A DNA stretch of 18,763 nt from Christensenella sp. UBA4263 (GTDB lineage Bacteria; Bacillota; Clostridia; Christensenellales; Aristaeellaceae). The notes beneath the pieces are model-generated. The model worked only from the letters and a program-made list of their open reading frames with translations, had not been told where the DNA came from and ran no database searches. The DNA is taken from contig DGWH01000077.1 of NCBI GenBank assembly GCA_002395225.1, positions 5,137 through 23,899 on the forward strand, read 5' to 3'. Both the position numbers and the translations under genes were made by a program. Positions 7,574 through 16,003 of the stretch are shown here, in pieces; position 1 is the stretch's first letter, and each line of letters begins with the position of its first letter.

Positions 7574-7622
7574 GACACTTTATGGTAACTTTCAGATATA
7601 TTCTGCACTTTTTCACGAAACG

Positions 7623-8696
7623 TTATACCAGCCGCAGGGATGGGCAGGCGTTCAGGTCCAGTCCTGCCACCTCGCCCTGCATCAGCCGGTAAAAAGCCGC
7701 ACTGCCAATCATCGCGGCGTTGTCCGTGCAGAGAATGGGCGGCGGCATGACGAGACGCAGACCATGCCGGGCACATTTAGCTTCCATGGCTTCACGCAGG
7801 CCCGTATTGCTGGCCACACCGCCGGCCAGGGCCACCGTCCGGGCACCGGTATCCGTTGCTGCCAGAATGGCCTTGTCGCTGAGCAGCTCCACCACCGCGT
7901 GCTGGAAGCTGGCGGCAATATCCGCCGCCGGCACATCCTCGCCTCTCTGCCGGAGCGCATGCACCTGGTTAATCAGGGCGGTCTTAAGCCCGGAAAAACT
8001 GTAATCATAGCGTCCGCTGATCTTGACATGGGGCATCTTCAGCGCCATGGGATTTCCCTCTTTAGAGAGTTTGTCCAGCAGTGGACCGCCCGGATAGGGC
8101 AGATTCAAAACCCGTGCCGCCTTGTCAAAGGCCTCCCCGGCTGCATCATCCATGGTCTGTCCCAGCAGGGTGTATTTCCCGTAGTCCTCCACCCGCACGA
8201 TGTGGGAATGGCCGCCGGAGGCAATCAGGCAGACAAAGGGCGGAGTCAGATCCGGCGTGGCAATGTAGTTGGCGCTGACATGCCCCTCAATGTGATTGAC
8301 CGGAATCAGCGGTTTCTCCGCGGCATAGGCCAGCGCCTTGGCAAAGGATACCCCGACCAGCAGCGCCCCCACCAGTCCCGGTCCATACGTGACCGCCACG
8401 GCATCCACCTGGTCAAGCGACAGTTCGGCTTTTGCCAGTGCCTCCCGGACCACCGGGCCGACACTTTCCACATGTTTTCTTGATGCAATCTCCGGGACAA
8501 CACCCCCGTACATGGCATGCAGGGGAATCTGGGAGGCAATGACGGAGGAGAGGACCTGCCTCCCATCCCGGACAACCGCCGCGGCGGTTTCATCACAGCT
8601 GGATTCAATGGCCAGAATCGTGGCATGCCCTGCCGCTTTCAGCGAAGCGGCCTTTTCTGTCATCCGCATTACCCAGGAATCGGTGCGTTCACCCAT
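7623..8696 (-). CDS. tsaD: tRNA N6-threonylcarbamoyladenosine transferase subunit TsaD
   Basis: ASKHA-fold catalytic subunit that, with TsaB and TsaE, moves the threonylcarbamoyl group onto A37 of ANN-decoding tRNAs (older names gcp, ydiE, ygjD). The frame is 357 residues, slightly longer than the usual 335-345. It contains ILAIESSCDETAAAVV (27-42), GVVPEIASRKHVE, VTYGPGLVGALLVG, the metal-binding HIEGH (His135, His139), CLIASGGHSHIV, DDAAGEAFDKAARVL and ALAGGVASNTGLR. ATG 8696 is preceded by GAGGAG, though 12 bases away. An alternative ATG at 8669 overlaps the upstream stop (TAATG) and would give 348 residues. The gene overlaps the DUF1461 gene and looks like the last gene of a secA-prfB transcription unit. 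Confidence 0.97.
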   Translation of the reverse strand: MGERTDSWVMRMTEKAASLKAAGHATILAIESSCDETAAAVVRDGRQVLSSVIASQIPLHAMYGGVVPEIASRKHVESVGPVVREALAKAELSLDQVDAVAVTYGPGLVGALLVGVSFAKALAYAAEKPLIPVNHIEGHVSANYIATPDLTPPFVCLIASGGHSHIVRVEDYGKYTLLGQTMDDAAGEAFDKAARVLNLPYPGGPLLDKLSKEGNPMALKMPHVKISGRYDYSFSGLKTALINQVHALRQRGEDVPAADIAASFQHAVVELLSDKAILAATDTGARTVALAGGVASNTGLREAMEAKCARHGLRLVMPPPILCTDNAAMIGSAAFYRLMQGEVAGLDLNACPSLRLV

Positions 8697-9406
8697 TTTT
8701 GTATCAGTCTCCTCATATGTTTACTCAGTATTAAAAGCAGCACCGCAATCAATGCGCTCTGCCAGACCGTCCGGACCAGGCAGCGGGCCGCCGCCCCTTC
8801 AAACAGCTCGGCGGGCATCATCCGGATGCAGATATCCGTTTCGGGATTCATCAGCCACAGATCATTGGGAAAGACCAGCTCATGCATCCTGTAAAATGCC
8901 GTTTCAAAGTGTGTCGCCGTCCACAGGCCGAAAAGTGCCAGCAGAACCAGTCCCAGTGCCGTGCCTAGGGCCACTGCCCTGCCGCTGTAGACCCCGGGAT
9001 GGACCGAAAGCCAGCAGCCAAAGATCGTCAGCAGGACGGCCACCCCCACAAAGATGGAGCTGACGCGCCGGGCCAGCTGAATCAGGTTTCGCACATCCGC
9101 AAAATGAATCTGTTCCTTTTCATTCAGCTGTTCCGGAAGGGTTTCGCCGGTTCCGCGCATATATTTTGCCACCGTTTCGGCAAACCGGTGCTGCTCCTCC
9201 GCATTCATTCCGATATAGGCCTCCACCGCAGCCGCGTCCCGGACCGGATCGCCCCCGTGCATCCGGGCCACTGCCGCACGGGAATCCGTGTCGTACAGTT
9301 CCGGCCGCACGGCCTCCGCATGGATGGCATTGAGAAAGGCGCCGAGAACGACCAACATCACCGCCAACGCCGTTCCCGCTCCCATGAGTATGGACTTGCT
9401 GTTCAT
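8669..9406 (-). CDS. TIGR01906/DUF1461 family integral membrane protein
   Basis: Membrane protein of unknown function, 245 residues. Four hydrophobic segments are visible, at about 8-28, 113-133, 143-165 and 213-232. A soluble loop of about 80 residues lies between the first and second, probably extracytoplasmic. The family mark is the stretch after the third segment, FYRMHELVFPNDLWLMNP followed by a TDICIRMMPAELF-like segment, matching the DUF1461 pattern (F-H..FF-N-D-W-L..P-TD..I..LPE-FF). I chose ATG 9406 because GGAG precedes it by six bases; a TTG at 9418 in frame overlaps that site. It sits 41 bases after prfB and overlaps tsaD. Family members are common in Firmicutes, but I know of no established role. 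Confidence 0.85.
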   Translation of the reverse strand: MNSKSILMGAGTALAVMLVVLGAFLNAIHAEAVRPELYDTDSRAAVARMHGGDPVRDAAAVEAYIGMNAEEQHRFAETVAKYMRGTGETLPEQLNEKEQIHFADVRNLIQLARRVSSIFVGVAVLLTIFGCWLSVHPGVYSGRAVALGTALGLVLLALFGLWTATHFETAFYRMHELVFPNDLWLMNPETDICIRMMPAELFEGAAARCLVRTVWQSALIAVLLLILSKHMRRLIQKWVNAPIPG

Positions 9407-9447
9407 CTCTTTCTCCAAAAAGGACGGGCAAATGCCCGTCCAAATGT

Positions 9448-10543
9448 TTACTGCATCTGCAGATAGGCGGTAATAAAGCCGTCCAGTTCACCATCCATGA
9501 CCCCATCCACATTGCTGGTCTCATAGTTGGTTCTGTGGTCTTTTACCATGGAATACGGATGGAAGACATAGGACCGGATCTGGGATCCCCATTCGATCTT
9601 CTTCATCTCACCCTTGATATCCGCCATCTTCTGCTCCCGCTCCCGCTCGTGCAGTTCAACCAGTTTACTTTTCAGCATGCGCAGGGCTACCTCACGGTTC
9701 TGCACCTGTGAACGTTCGTTCTGGCACTGCACCACAATGCCGGTGGGAATATGCGTCATGCGGACCGCCGAGTCCGTCCGGTTAACATGCTGTCCGCCTG
9801 CACCGGAGGCGCGGTAGGTATCGATCCGCACATCTTCCATGTTGAGCTCTTCCATGTCATCCTCGATAATCGGGGAAACATCCAGGGAAGAGAAGCTGGT
9901 ATGGCGCCGCGCATTGGCATCAAAGGGGCTGATGCGCACCAGCCGGTGCACGCCCTTCTCTCCGCGCAGGAATCCATACACATTTTCACCCGTTACCTCA
10001 AAGGTTACGCTCTTGATTCCCGCCTCATCCCCGTCAAGCAGGTCCAGCACCTTGACGCTGTACCCGTGCCGTTCACAGTAACGGGTATACATCCGGTACA
10101 GCATCTGTGTCCAGTCCTGTGCCTCTGTTCCGCCGGCACCGGCGTGCAGGGACAGATAGGCGTTGCAGGAATCATAGTCACCCCGCAGCAGCGTCTCCAG
10201 TTTCAGGGTCTCAAGGTCCTCCGACAGTCTGCGGATTTCCTCACCGGCTTCGGCGACAAGACTCTCATCCTCCATCTCCTCCGCCAGTTCCATGGTCGCA
10301 TCAACATCGTCTGCCCGTTTTCCCAGCCGCTCCCAATGCTCGATCTTTGCCTCTGCCGTACGGACCTTCTTGCTGATCTGCGTGGAACGCTCAAGATCAT
10401 TCCAGAAGTCCGGTTCGTTCATGGTTTCGTGCATTTCGAGCAGCTGCTCTCTCAGTCCGGCGATGTTAAAGTGACTCACCTGCCTCAACGATGCTTTCGC
10501 GGATTTTTGCCAGCTGCTGGCGATAGAGTTCCAGTTCGATCAC
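9448..10543 (-). CDS. prfB: Peptide chain release factor 2, with programmed +1 frameshift
   Basis: RF2 recognises UGA and UAA and triggers peptide release on the ribosome. The complete product needs a +1 shift: 25 codons from GTG 10543 to CTT (10471-10469), then one base is skipped and reading resumes at AAC 10467. The joined protein has 364 residues, normal for RF2. The GTG has a strong AAGGAAGTGATT ribosome binding site. Motifs are the RF2 stop-reading tripeptide SPF (about 205-207, in RISPFDANARRH) and the GGQ hydrolysis motif in ASGAGGQHVN (about 249-251). The in-frame stop at the shift is TAA rather than the expected TGA. An AGGTGA element four bases before CTT can act as the stimulating internal Shine-Dalgarno sequence. 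The gene follows secA by 69 bases, a linkage common in Firmicutes. Confidence 0.96.
10465..10482 (-). promoter_or_regulatory. prfB +1 frameshift signal, CTT TAA C type
   Basis: The zero frame from GTG 10543 reads GAG GCA GGT GAG TCA CTT TAA. The CTT is 10471-10469 and the stop TAA is 10468-10466. The downstream RF2 frame begins AAC (10467-10465) and encodes NIAGLREQLL. AGGTGA (about 10481-10476) matches the anti-Shine-Dalgarno and sits just upstream of the slip codon, as in known prfB sites (AGGGGG, then CTT TGA C in E. coli). Use of UAA in place of UGA is unusual. Confidence 0.9.
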
Positions 10544-10576
10544 GTTGAATCACTTCCTTTTTCATCAGTCATTCGC

Positions 10577-10591
10577 TCCGGAAATTCCGGA
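10577..10591. repeat. Short perfect dyad in the secA-prfB gap
   Basis: TCCGGAA-A-TTCCGGA lies in the 69-base gap between secA and prfB. As RNA it could form a small CCGG/CCGG hairpin with a five-base loop, just before the prfB ribosome binding site. No T-tract follows, so it does not look like a terminator; its role is unknown. Confidence 0.3.
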
Positions 10592-10612
10592 TGTTCCATG
10601 CCGCGGCCCGGA

Positions 10613-13378
10613 CTACAGGTCCCGGCCGCAGCAATTCTTAAACTTTTTCCCGCTGCCGCACGGGCAGGGATCGTTCCGCCCGACCCGCTTGCCGACCCGC
10701 TTGGGCGCTGCCTTTCCGCCGGCATTTTTCGCCTGCTCCAGGTTCGTCTCCTGAGGCTTTGCCACCTCCTGACGTTCCTGCCGCCCCACAAACCTGGCGC
10801 GGAACATCTGGCGCACCGTCGACTCACGAATCCGATGGACCATCTCATCAAACATGGCATAGCCCTCAATCTGATATTCCTGAATCGGATTCCGGTTGGC
10901 AAAGGCACGCAGGCCAATGCCATCCCTGAGCTGATCCATGTCATCAATATGGGCCATCCACTGGCGGTCGACATTTCCAAGCAGGATGACGCGCTCCACC
11001 TCGCGCATGTCAAGTCCGAGCTGGCCGATCGCCTCCTCACGCTCGGCATAGACCTCATGGGCCTTTTCCTTGAGCGTCTTGGCGATATCCGCCCGGTCCA
11101 TTCCGGCAAACCGTTCAAGGTTTTCATCCATATAGGCCTTGTCAAGACACACCGAGGCCATATACTCTGACAGCCCCTTCATGTCCCAGTCCATGGCCAC
11201 ATCCCCGGCGCCGCAGAACGTATCCATTGCCTCATCGATGATCATGTCGGTCATCTTGAGAATGGATTCACGCATGTTCTCGCCATCCAGCACCTGCCGG
11301 CGCTGCTCGTAGATTTCCTTGCGCTGCTCGTTCATGACATCATCGTACTGAAGGACATTTTTCCGGATCTCATAGTTCCGTCCTTCAATCCGCTTCTGAG
11401 CATTTTCAATCTGGCCGGTCAGAATCTTCGCCTGAATCGGTTCATCCTCCGCCACACCCAGCCGGTTGACCAGTCCGCTCATCCGGTCGGAGCCAAAAAG
11501 CCGCAGCAGATCATCTTCCATCGACAGGAAGAACTGCGAGGAGCCCGGATCACCCTGCCGGCCTGAACGGCCGCGGAGCTGATTGTCAATCCGGCGGGAT
11601 TCATGCCGCTCCGTGCCGATGATATGCAGTCCGCCCGCCGCCACGACGCGCTCATGCTCCTCATCCGTCGTCTTCTTGAAATTCTTGTAGAGGGTGTTGT
11701 ACTCCTCCCGGGCCGCCAGGATCTCCTCGGAAACGTTCTCGTTGAAGCCGGTGGCCTCATCGATGATCTCGTCCTCATACCCTTTCTGGCGCATCGCCTG
11801 ACGGGCCATGAACTCCGGGTTGCCGCCCAGCAGAATATCCGTTCCGCGGCCTGCCATGTTGGTGGCAATGGTCACCGCGCCGTACCGGCCGGCCTGTGCC
11901 ACGATCTCCGCCTCACGCTGATGGTGTTTGGCATTGAGCACCTCATGCCGGATGCCGCGCATCTGCAGAAGCCGGCTCAGGGTCTCACTGACCTCAACGG
12001 ACACCGTGCCCACCAGAATGGGCTGCCCGGTCTCGTTATGCCGGCGCTCAATCTCATCCAGCACCTGTCCGTACTTGCCCTTGCGGGTCGTATAGACCAG
12101 GTCATTCAGGTCTTTGCGGATCATGGGCATATTGGTCGGAATCTGGACGACATCCAGGCTGTAGATGCCCTTGAATTCCTCTTCCTCTGTCTTGGCCGTA
12201 CCGGTCATGCCAGACAGCTTGTCGTACATGCGGAAATAGTTCTGGAACGTAATGGTTGCCAGCGTCCTGCTCTCATGCTGCACATTGACATGCTCTTTTG
12301 CCTCAATGGCCTGATGGAGACCGTCGCTGTAACGGCGTCCGTGCATCAGACGGCCGGTAAACTCATCCACGATGATGACCTGGTTATCCTGCACCACATA
12401 GTCGACATCCCGCTTCATCATGGCATGGGCACGCAGGGCCGCGTTGATATGATGCATCAGATCGGTGTTGGCCACATCCGACAGGTTCTCAACCTTGAAG
12501 TACTGCTCCGCCTTCCGGATCCCTTCCTCGGAGAGGTTGCAGGTCTTCTTTTTCTCATCCTTCACATAGTCCTTGCGCATGGCCGCCTTTTCCTCTTCGG
12601 AAAGCGGATTCTCCTCCCAGCGGCTCTCCTCCGGTTCCACGCCCTCCCTGAGGGTGGAAACGAAGCGGTCTGCCTGCTCATACAGGTCAGTAGACTTTTC
12701 GCCGACACCGGAGATAATCAGCGGTGTACGGGCCTCATCAATGAGAATGGAGTCGACCTCATCCACAATGGCAAAATGATGTCCGCGCTGCACCATGTTC
12801 TTTTTGTAAATGACCATGTTGTCGCGCAGATAGTCAAATCCCATTTCATTGTTGGTTCCATAGGTGACATCACAGGCATAAGCCGCCTTGCGCTGTTCCT
12901 GATCCAGGTCATGCACAATCACGCCGACGCTCATTCCAAGGAAACGGAAAATTCGGCCGATATCCTCGCCCTGGAACTTGGCCAGATAGTCATTTACCGT
13001 GACCACATGAACGCCTTTTCCGGACAGCGCATTCAGGTAAGCCGGCATGGTGGCCGTCAGGGTCTTGCCCTCACCGGTTTTCATCTCGGCAATCCGTCCC
13101 TGATGCAGCACAATGCCGCCCATCATCTGCACGCGGAACTGGCGCTTGCCCATGACCCGGCTCGTCGCCTCCCTGACGACCGAGAACGCCTCCGGCAGCA
13201 GATCATCTAGCGTCTCGCCTTTGGCCAGGCGGTCCCGGAACTCCTGCGTCTTGCCGCGAAGCTCATCATCCGTCAGCTTCCTGTGTGCCTCCTCAAAAGA
13301 ATCAATACGATCCACGATCTTGCCGAGCCGTTTCAGCTCGCCGGCCGTCGGATCAAATAATTTCGATAAAAAACCCAT
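10613..13378 (-). CDS. secA: Protein translocase ATPase SecA
   Basis: Peripheral motor ATPase that pushes preproteins through SecYEG. The 921-residue frame is complete. Nucleotide-binding domain 1 has EMKTGEGKTL (Walker A, about 99-107) and the DEAD-like box VDEVDSILIDEARTPLIISG (from about 205), with the preprotein cross-linking domain inserted after it. Domain 2 has TNMAGRGTDILLGG and the QLRGRSGRQGDPGSSQFFLS signature. The last 20 residues are a zinc-binding SEC-C tail, NDPCPCGSGKKFKNCCGRDL. ATG 13378 has GGAGG five bases upstream; an earlier in-frame TTG at 13390 overlaps that site and is rejected. A candidate promoter lies 50-80 bases upstream. secA heads the run secA-prfB-DUF1461-tsaD. 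Confidence 0.98.
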   Translation of the reverse strand: MGFLSKLFDPTAGELKRLGKIVDRIDSFEEAHRKLTDDELRGKTQEFRDRLAKGETLDDLLPEAFSVVREATSRVMGKRQFRVQMMGGIVLHQGRIAEMKTGEGKTLTATMPAYLNALSGKGVHVVTVNDYLAKFQGEDIGRIFRFLGMSVGVIVHDLDQEQRKAAYACDVTYGTNNEMGFDYLRDNMVIYKKNMVQRGHHFAIVDEVDSILIDEARTPLIISGVGEKSTDLYEQADRFVSTLREGVEPEESRWEENPLSEEEKAAMRKDYVKDEKKKTCNLSEEGIRKAEQYFKVENLSDVANTDLMHHINAALRAHAMMKRDVDYVVQDNQVIIVDEFTGRLMHGRRYSDGLHQAIEAKEHVNVQHESRTLATITFQNYFRMYDKLSGMTGTAKTEEEEFKGIYSLDVVQIPTNMPMIRKDLNDLVYTTRKGKYGQVLDEIERRHNETGQPILVGTVSVEVSETLSRLLQMRGIRHEVLNAKHHQREAEIVAQAGRYGAVTIATNMAGRGTDILLGGNPEFMARQAMRQKGYEDEIIDEATGFNENVSEEILAAREEYNTLYKNFKKTTDEEHERVVAAGGLHIIGTERHESRRIDNQLRGRSGRQGDPGSSQFFLSMEDDLLRLFGSDRMSGLVNRLGVAEDEPIQAKILTGQIENAQKRIEGRNYEIRKNVLQYDDVMNEQRKEIYEQRRQVLDGENMRESILKMTDMIIDEAMDTFCGAGDVAMDWDMKGLSEYMASVCLDKAYMDENLERFAGMDRADIAKTLKEKAHEVYAEREEAIGQLGLDMREVERVILLGNVDRQWMAHIDDMDQLRDGIGLRAFANRNPIQEYQIEGYAMFDEMVHRIRESTVRQMFRARFVGRQERQEVAKPQETNLEQAKNAGGKAAPKRVGKRVGRNDPCPCGSGKKFKNCCGRDL

Positions 13379-13430
13379 TATTGCCTCCAAACAGCAAAAC
13401 TTTCAATCAATGACCATAAGTAGTCAAGCT

Positions 13431-13459
13431 ATTCTAACATCAAACCCTGTTTCGTGCAA
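13431..13459 (-). promoter_or_regulatory. Candidate promoter of secA
   Basis: TAGAAT (13436-13431) is a five-of-six -10 match. TTGCAC (13459-13454) is a weak -35 at exactly 17 bases. It lies in the gap between the terminator-like hairpin and the secA ribosome binding site. Confidence 0.5.
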
Positions 13460-13518
13460 CTTTCTTCCATCACTTTCCTCACAAAGATTCGGCCTCTGCA
13501 TGGAAGACAGCCAAGCGA

Positions 13519-13559
13519 ATGACACAAACCCGTGACCAATTGTCACGGGTTTGTGTCAT
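13519..13559. terminator. 18-bp perfect hairpin after the flippase gene
   Basis: The arms 13519-13536 and 13542-13559 are perfectly complementary over 18 bp, with the loop CAATT. One arm begins ATGACACAAACCCG. It starts within the flippase stop codon on the minus strand. It is placed as a terminator between the glycan operon and secA, but no T-tract follows on either strand. It may instead stop 3' exonucleases or act as a protein site. Confidence 0.6.
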
Positions 13560-14938
13560 CACTTAAAGTACCCAAGAACCATACGCACCAGACTTTCTGC
13601 TTCCGGTACGCTGCACCGGCCGGCCAGCATCATCAGCAGAAAGAGAACAGCCGCCATGAAGATCAATCGTCCCAGGCTCCCCATCGGGCGTTTCAGAATC
13701 TTCCGTGTATCATACAAAGACATGTAGAGCGTCTGGTAGGCCATGGCCACAAATGTTCCCGCGGCAACCCCTTCAAGTCCCCACACCCGAACCCCCGCCA
13801 GGGAGATCCCCAGATTGAGGACCGTGGCCACAATATAATTGTTCTGCGTCTGTTTAAAGTGTCCGCTGGCAAGAATCAGTTTGTCATACGGATCCCGGAA
13901 ACACTGAAACGCATACGCGGCTGTCAGGAGTGCGGCGAACACAGGCCGGATATAATCGGCATCCGTCACCCCTTCGGTATAGACACGCACGAATGGCAGC
14001 AGAAAGAAAAACAAACCGCCGAAAACGACTGCCGTAAAGAAATGATTGACAAATTCAAAGGCGGCAAAAAAACGGTTCAGTCTGTCCGGTTCCCCCGCCG
14101 AAAACAGTTCACCCAGTTTCGGCTGGACACTTACGGTTACGGACTGAAAGATCCGTCGGATTCCCGAGATCACCATGAAATAGACCGAATAGACGGACAC
14201 CTCGCGAAAAGAGGCAAACAGGGTCAGCAGAAAAATGTCGGCATTCTCCAGAACAAAATATGCCACATGCTGGGCAATCCCATTCCATTTCTGCGGAATA
14301 GGCTCCCCTGCTGCTCCGGCAACAGGCCGGAGCGGATAATGACCATGGGCATACAGAACAATTCCCGCGATCATCCCGGCATTCACCAGCATCGCAGCAA
14401 ATTTGACCATCAGCAGCGAATGTCCTGACCGGATCAGCATCATCTGCAGGGCCGTGCTCACAAGAACCGAAACGGTCCCCATCAGGTACAGAACATAGCC
14501 CCTCTGGTCCGACAGAATCAGCAGGGACTCCGGAATGCCCACCAGGTAATGCAGCACGGTTCCCGCTCCCAGCACAAGAATCATTCCCGCAGAAACGGCT
14601 GCCCCTGAAAGCTGCGGGAAAACGCCCAGCAGCAGACAGATATAGACCAGACAGATTCCCGCAATCCGGCGGAATACCCGGTATCCGGATGACAGGATCG
14701 CGCTGACTTTTTCAAAATCCCGGACCGCCAGCGGCGAATACAGCGCAGCCGGAATCACCGCGCCGATTCCCAGTTCAAGCAGAGCGGTATAGGACAGAAA
14801 ACGGGTGATGGAAAGAACCAGTCCGTTCATGTCGGACCCATAGTGCAAGAGAATTTCCCGGGGCAGTATCAGGCCGCACAAAATGGTGCACAGGTGCTGC
14901 AGCAATGAGCAAAGGGTATTTTTCATCTGTGTGTTCAT
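13559..14938 (-). CDS. Wzx-like polysaccharide/oligosaccharide flippase
   Basis: Polytopic membrane protein of 459 residues, rich in hydrophobic segments throughout (roughly 12), with the layout of the MATE/MVF superfamily polysaccharide transporters that flip lipid-linked glycans across the membrane. Features seen are an N-terminal segment LILPREILLHYGSDMNGLVLSI, close to the start pattern of this family, and YFVLENADIFLLTLFASFREVSVYSVYF in mid-protein (a family hallmark: a helix with aspartate followed by a V-YSVY stretch). The frame continues open to 15145, but ATG 14938 overlaps the stop of the upstream glycosyltransferase gene by four bases (ATGA), so coupled translation from there is the natural choice. 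Exact substrate and the wider polymer pathway cannot be read from this window. Confidence 0.82.
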   Translation of the reverse strand: MNTQMKNTLCSLLQHLCTILCGLILPREILLHYGSDMNGLVLSITRFLSYTALLELGIGAVIPAALYSPLAVRDFEKVSAILSSGYRVFRRIAGICLVYICLLLGVFPQLSGAAVSAGMILVLGAGTVLHYLVGIPESLLILSDQRGYVLYLMGTVSVLVSTALQMMLIRSGHSLLMVKFAAMLVNAGMIAGIVLYAHGHYPLRPVAGAAGEPIPQKWNGIAQHVAYFVLENADIFLLTLFASFREVSVYSVYFMVISGIRRIFQSVTVSVQPKLGELFSAGEPDRLNRFFAAFEFVNHFFTAVVFGGLFFFLLPFVRVYTEGVTDADYIRPVFAALLTAAYAFQCFRDPYDKLILASGHFKQTQNNYIVATVLNLGISLAGVRVWGLEGVAAGTFVAMAYQTLYMSLYDTRKILKRPMGSLGRLIFMAAVLFLLMMLAGRCSVPEAESLVRMVLGYFK

Positions 14939-15954
14939 CGTCCCGTAACCTTTGCCAGCAGCAGCCTGAAAAACCGGTAAACCGGCAGAACAAGCGGGAT
15001 CATCCGGGGACAAAACCGAATCATCTGGTAGGCAGTCCACGTCCGAAAATACACAGGTCTGTGCATAAACCGGCCGCCGTCCCGCAGAATTTCCGCCCGG
15101 ACATCTGCCGCCTTCCCCTGATCCGTCCTGGAAATGACTGCCCACTGATGGACCATTCCCCTGAAATCCTGTTCCTGTATCCTAAAGAACTGCTGTTCAT
15201 CAAACAGCGCCGGAACATGGTCACGAACAAATGCCTCATACTCTTTCACAGCGGTCATCCAGTCACGGAAGTTCTGCAGTGACTTTGTCTGCGTGATACT
15301 CCCCGCCCGGACACGATGCATGACCAGCACCTCCGGAATCACTGCAATGTTTCCGGCCGCCGAAAGAACCTGATAGGTCGTACTCACGTCCTCGTAGACC
15401 CGGCTTTCCGGATAGCGCAGGTTTTCCCAGACCCGCCGCAGATAAAGCTTATCCCAGGCAGCATGACTGATTTTCCCCTCGACAAGCGCCTGGAGTGCTT
15501 CCCTGCTCGTCAGCAGATTTTCCCGAGCCGGGGCAGACACCTGTCCTCTGCGTTTCTGCGCCATTTTTTGTCCCTGCGCACTGCGATATACCGCATATCC
15601 GCAGATGACCACCTCCGCCTGATATCGCTCCTGGGCATTCACCATCTGCTCAATCATTTTCACATCAAACGCATCATCCGGGTCCAGAAATACCACCGCT
15701 TCCCCATGCATCCGGTCCAGGCCTGTATTCCTGGCGCCGCTGAGGCCGCGATTTTCCTGGTGAACCGCCTGAATGCGTTCAGGCCAGCGCCGTGCGTATT
15801 CATCGCATATCCGGCCGGATTCATCCGTTGACCCATCATCTACCAGGATGATTTCAACCGGTTCATATGTCTGCTGAACCAGACTGTCCACTGCTTCTCT
15901 CAGCCACGGCGCAACGTTATATACGGGAACAATCGCGCTGACCAGCATTCCCAT
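14935..15954 (-). CDS. Family 2 (GT-A) glycosyltransferase
   Basis: Transfers a sugar from a nucleotide-sugar donor, probably onto a lipid-linked or wall glycan on the cytoplasmic face. The 339 residues start with VSAIVPVYNVAPWLREAVDSL and IILVDDGSTDES (Asp39, Asp40), then ENRGLSGARNTGL and the DXD-type metal motif FLDPDDAF (91-94). A YEDVSTTYQV segment supplies the likely catalytic acidic pair. The C-terminal 30 residues are hydrophobic and basic (MIRFCPRMIPLVLPVYRFFR) and may anchor it to the membrane. ATG 15954 has GGAGGAG a few bases upstream. It lies 49 bases after the TetR gene and overlaps the flippase gene by four bases, so the three genes are probably one transcript. The sugar is unknown. 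Confidence 0.93.
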   Translation of the reverse strand: MGMLVSAIVPVYNVAPWLREAVDSLVQQTYEPVEIILVDDGSTDESGRICDEYARRWPERIQAVHQENRGLSGARNTGLDRMHGEAVVFLDPDDAFDVKMIEQMVNAQERYQAEVVICGYAVYRSAQGQKMAQKRRGQVSAPARENLLTSREALQALVEGKISHAAWDKLYLRRVWENLRYPESRVYEDVSTTYQVLSAAGNIAVIPEVLVMHRVRAGSITQTKSLQNFRDWMTAVKEYEAFVRDHVPALFDEQQFFRIQEQDFRGMVHQWAVISRTDQGKAADVRAEILRDGGRFMHRPVYFRTWTAYQMIRFCPRMIPLVLPVYRFFRLLLAKVTGR

Positions 15955-16003
15955 AGGTCTCCTCCATCTTCATCCCGCTTTCCGGGCTCCGGCATCCACG
16001 TTA

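Noticed and set aside
7386..7620. The DnaA-box region as the replication origin oriC
   Set aside because: No dnaA, dnaN, rpmH, gidA or parB neighbour, and the adjacent genes are not typical origin genes. It is kept as a cluster outside oriC until GC skew can be checked.
11603..13210. 535-codon plus-strand open frame
   Set aside because: Antisense shadow of secA, caused by GC-rich codon use in the true gene.
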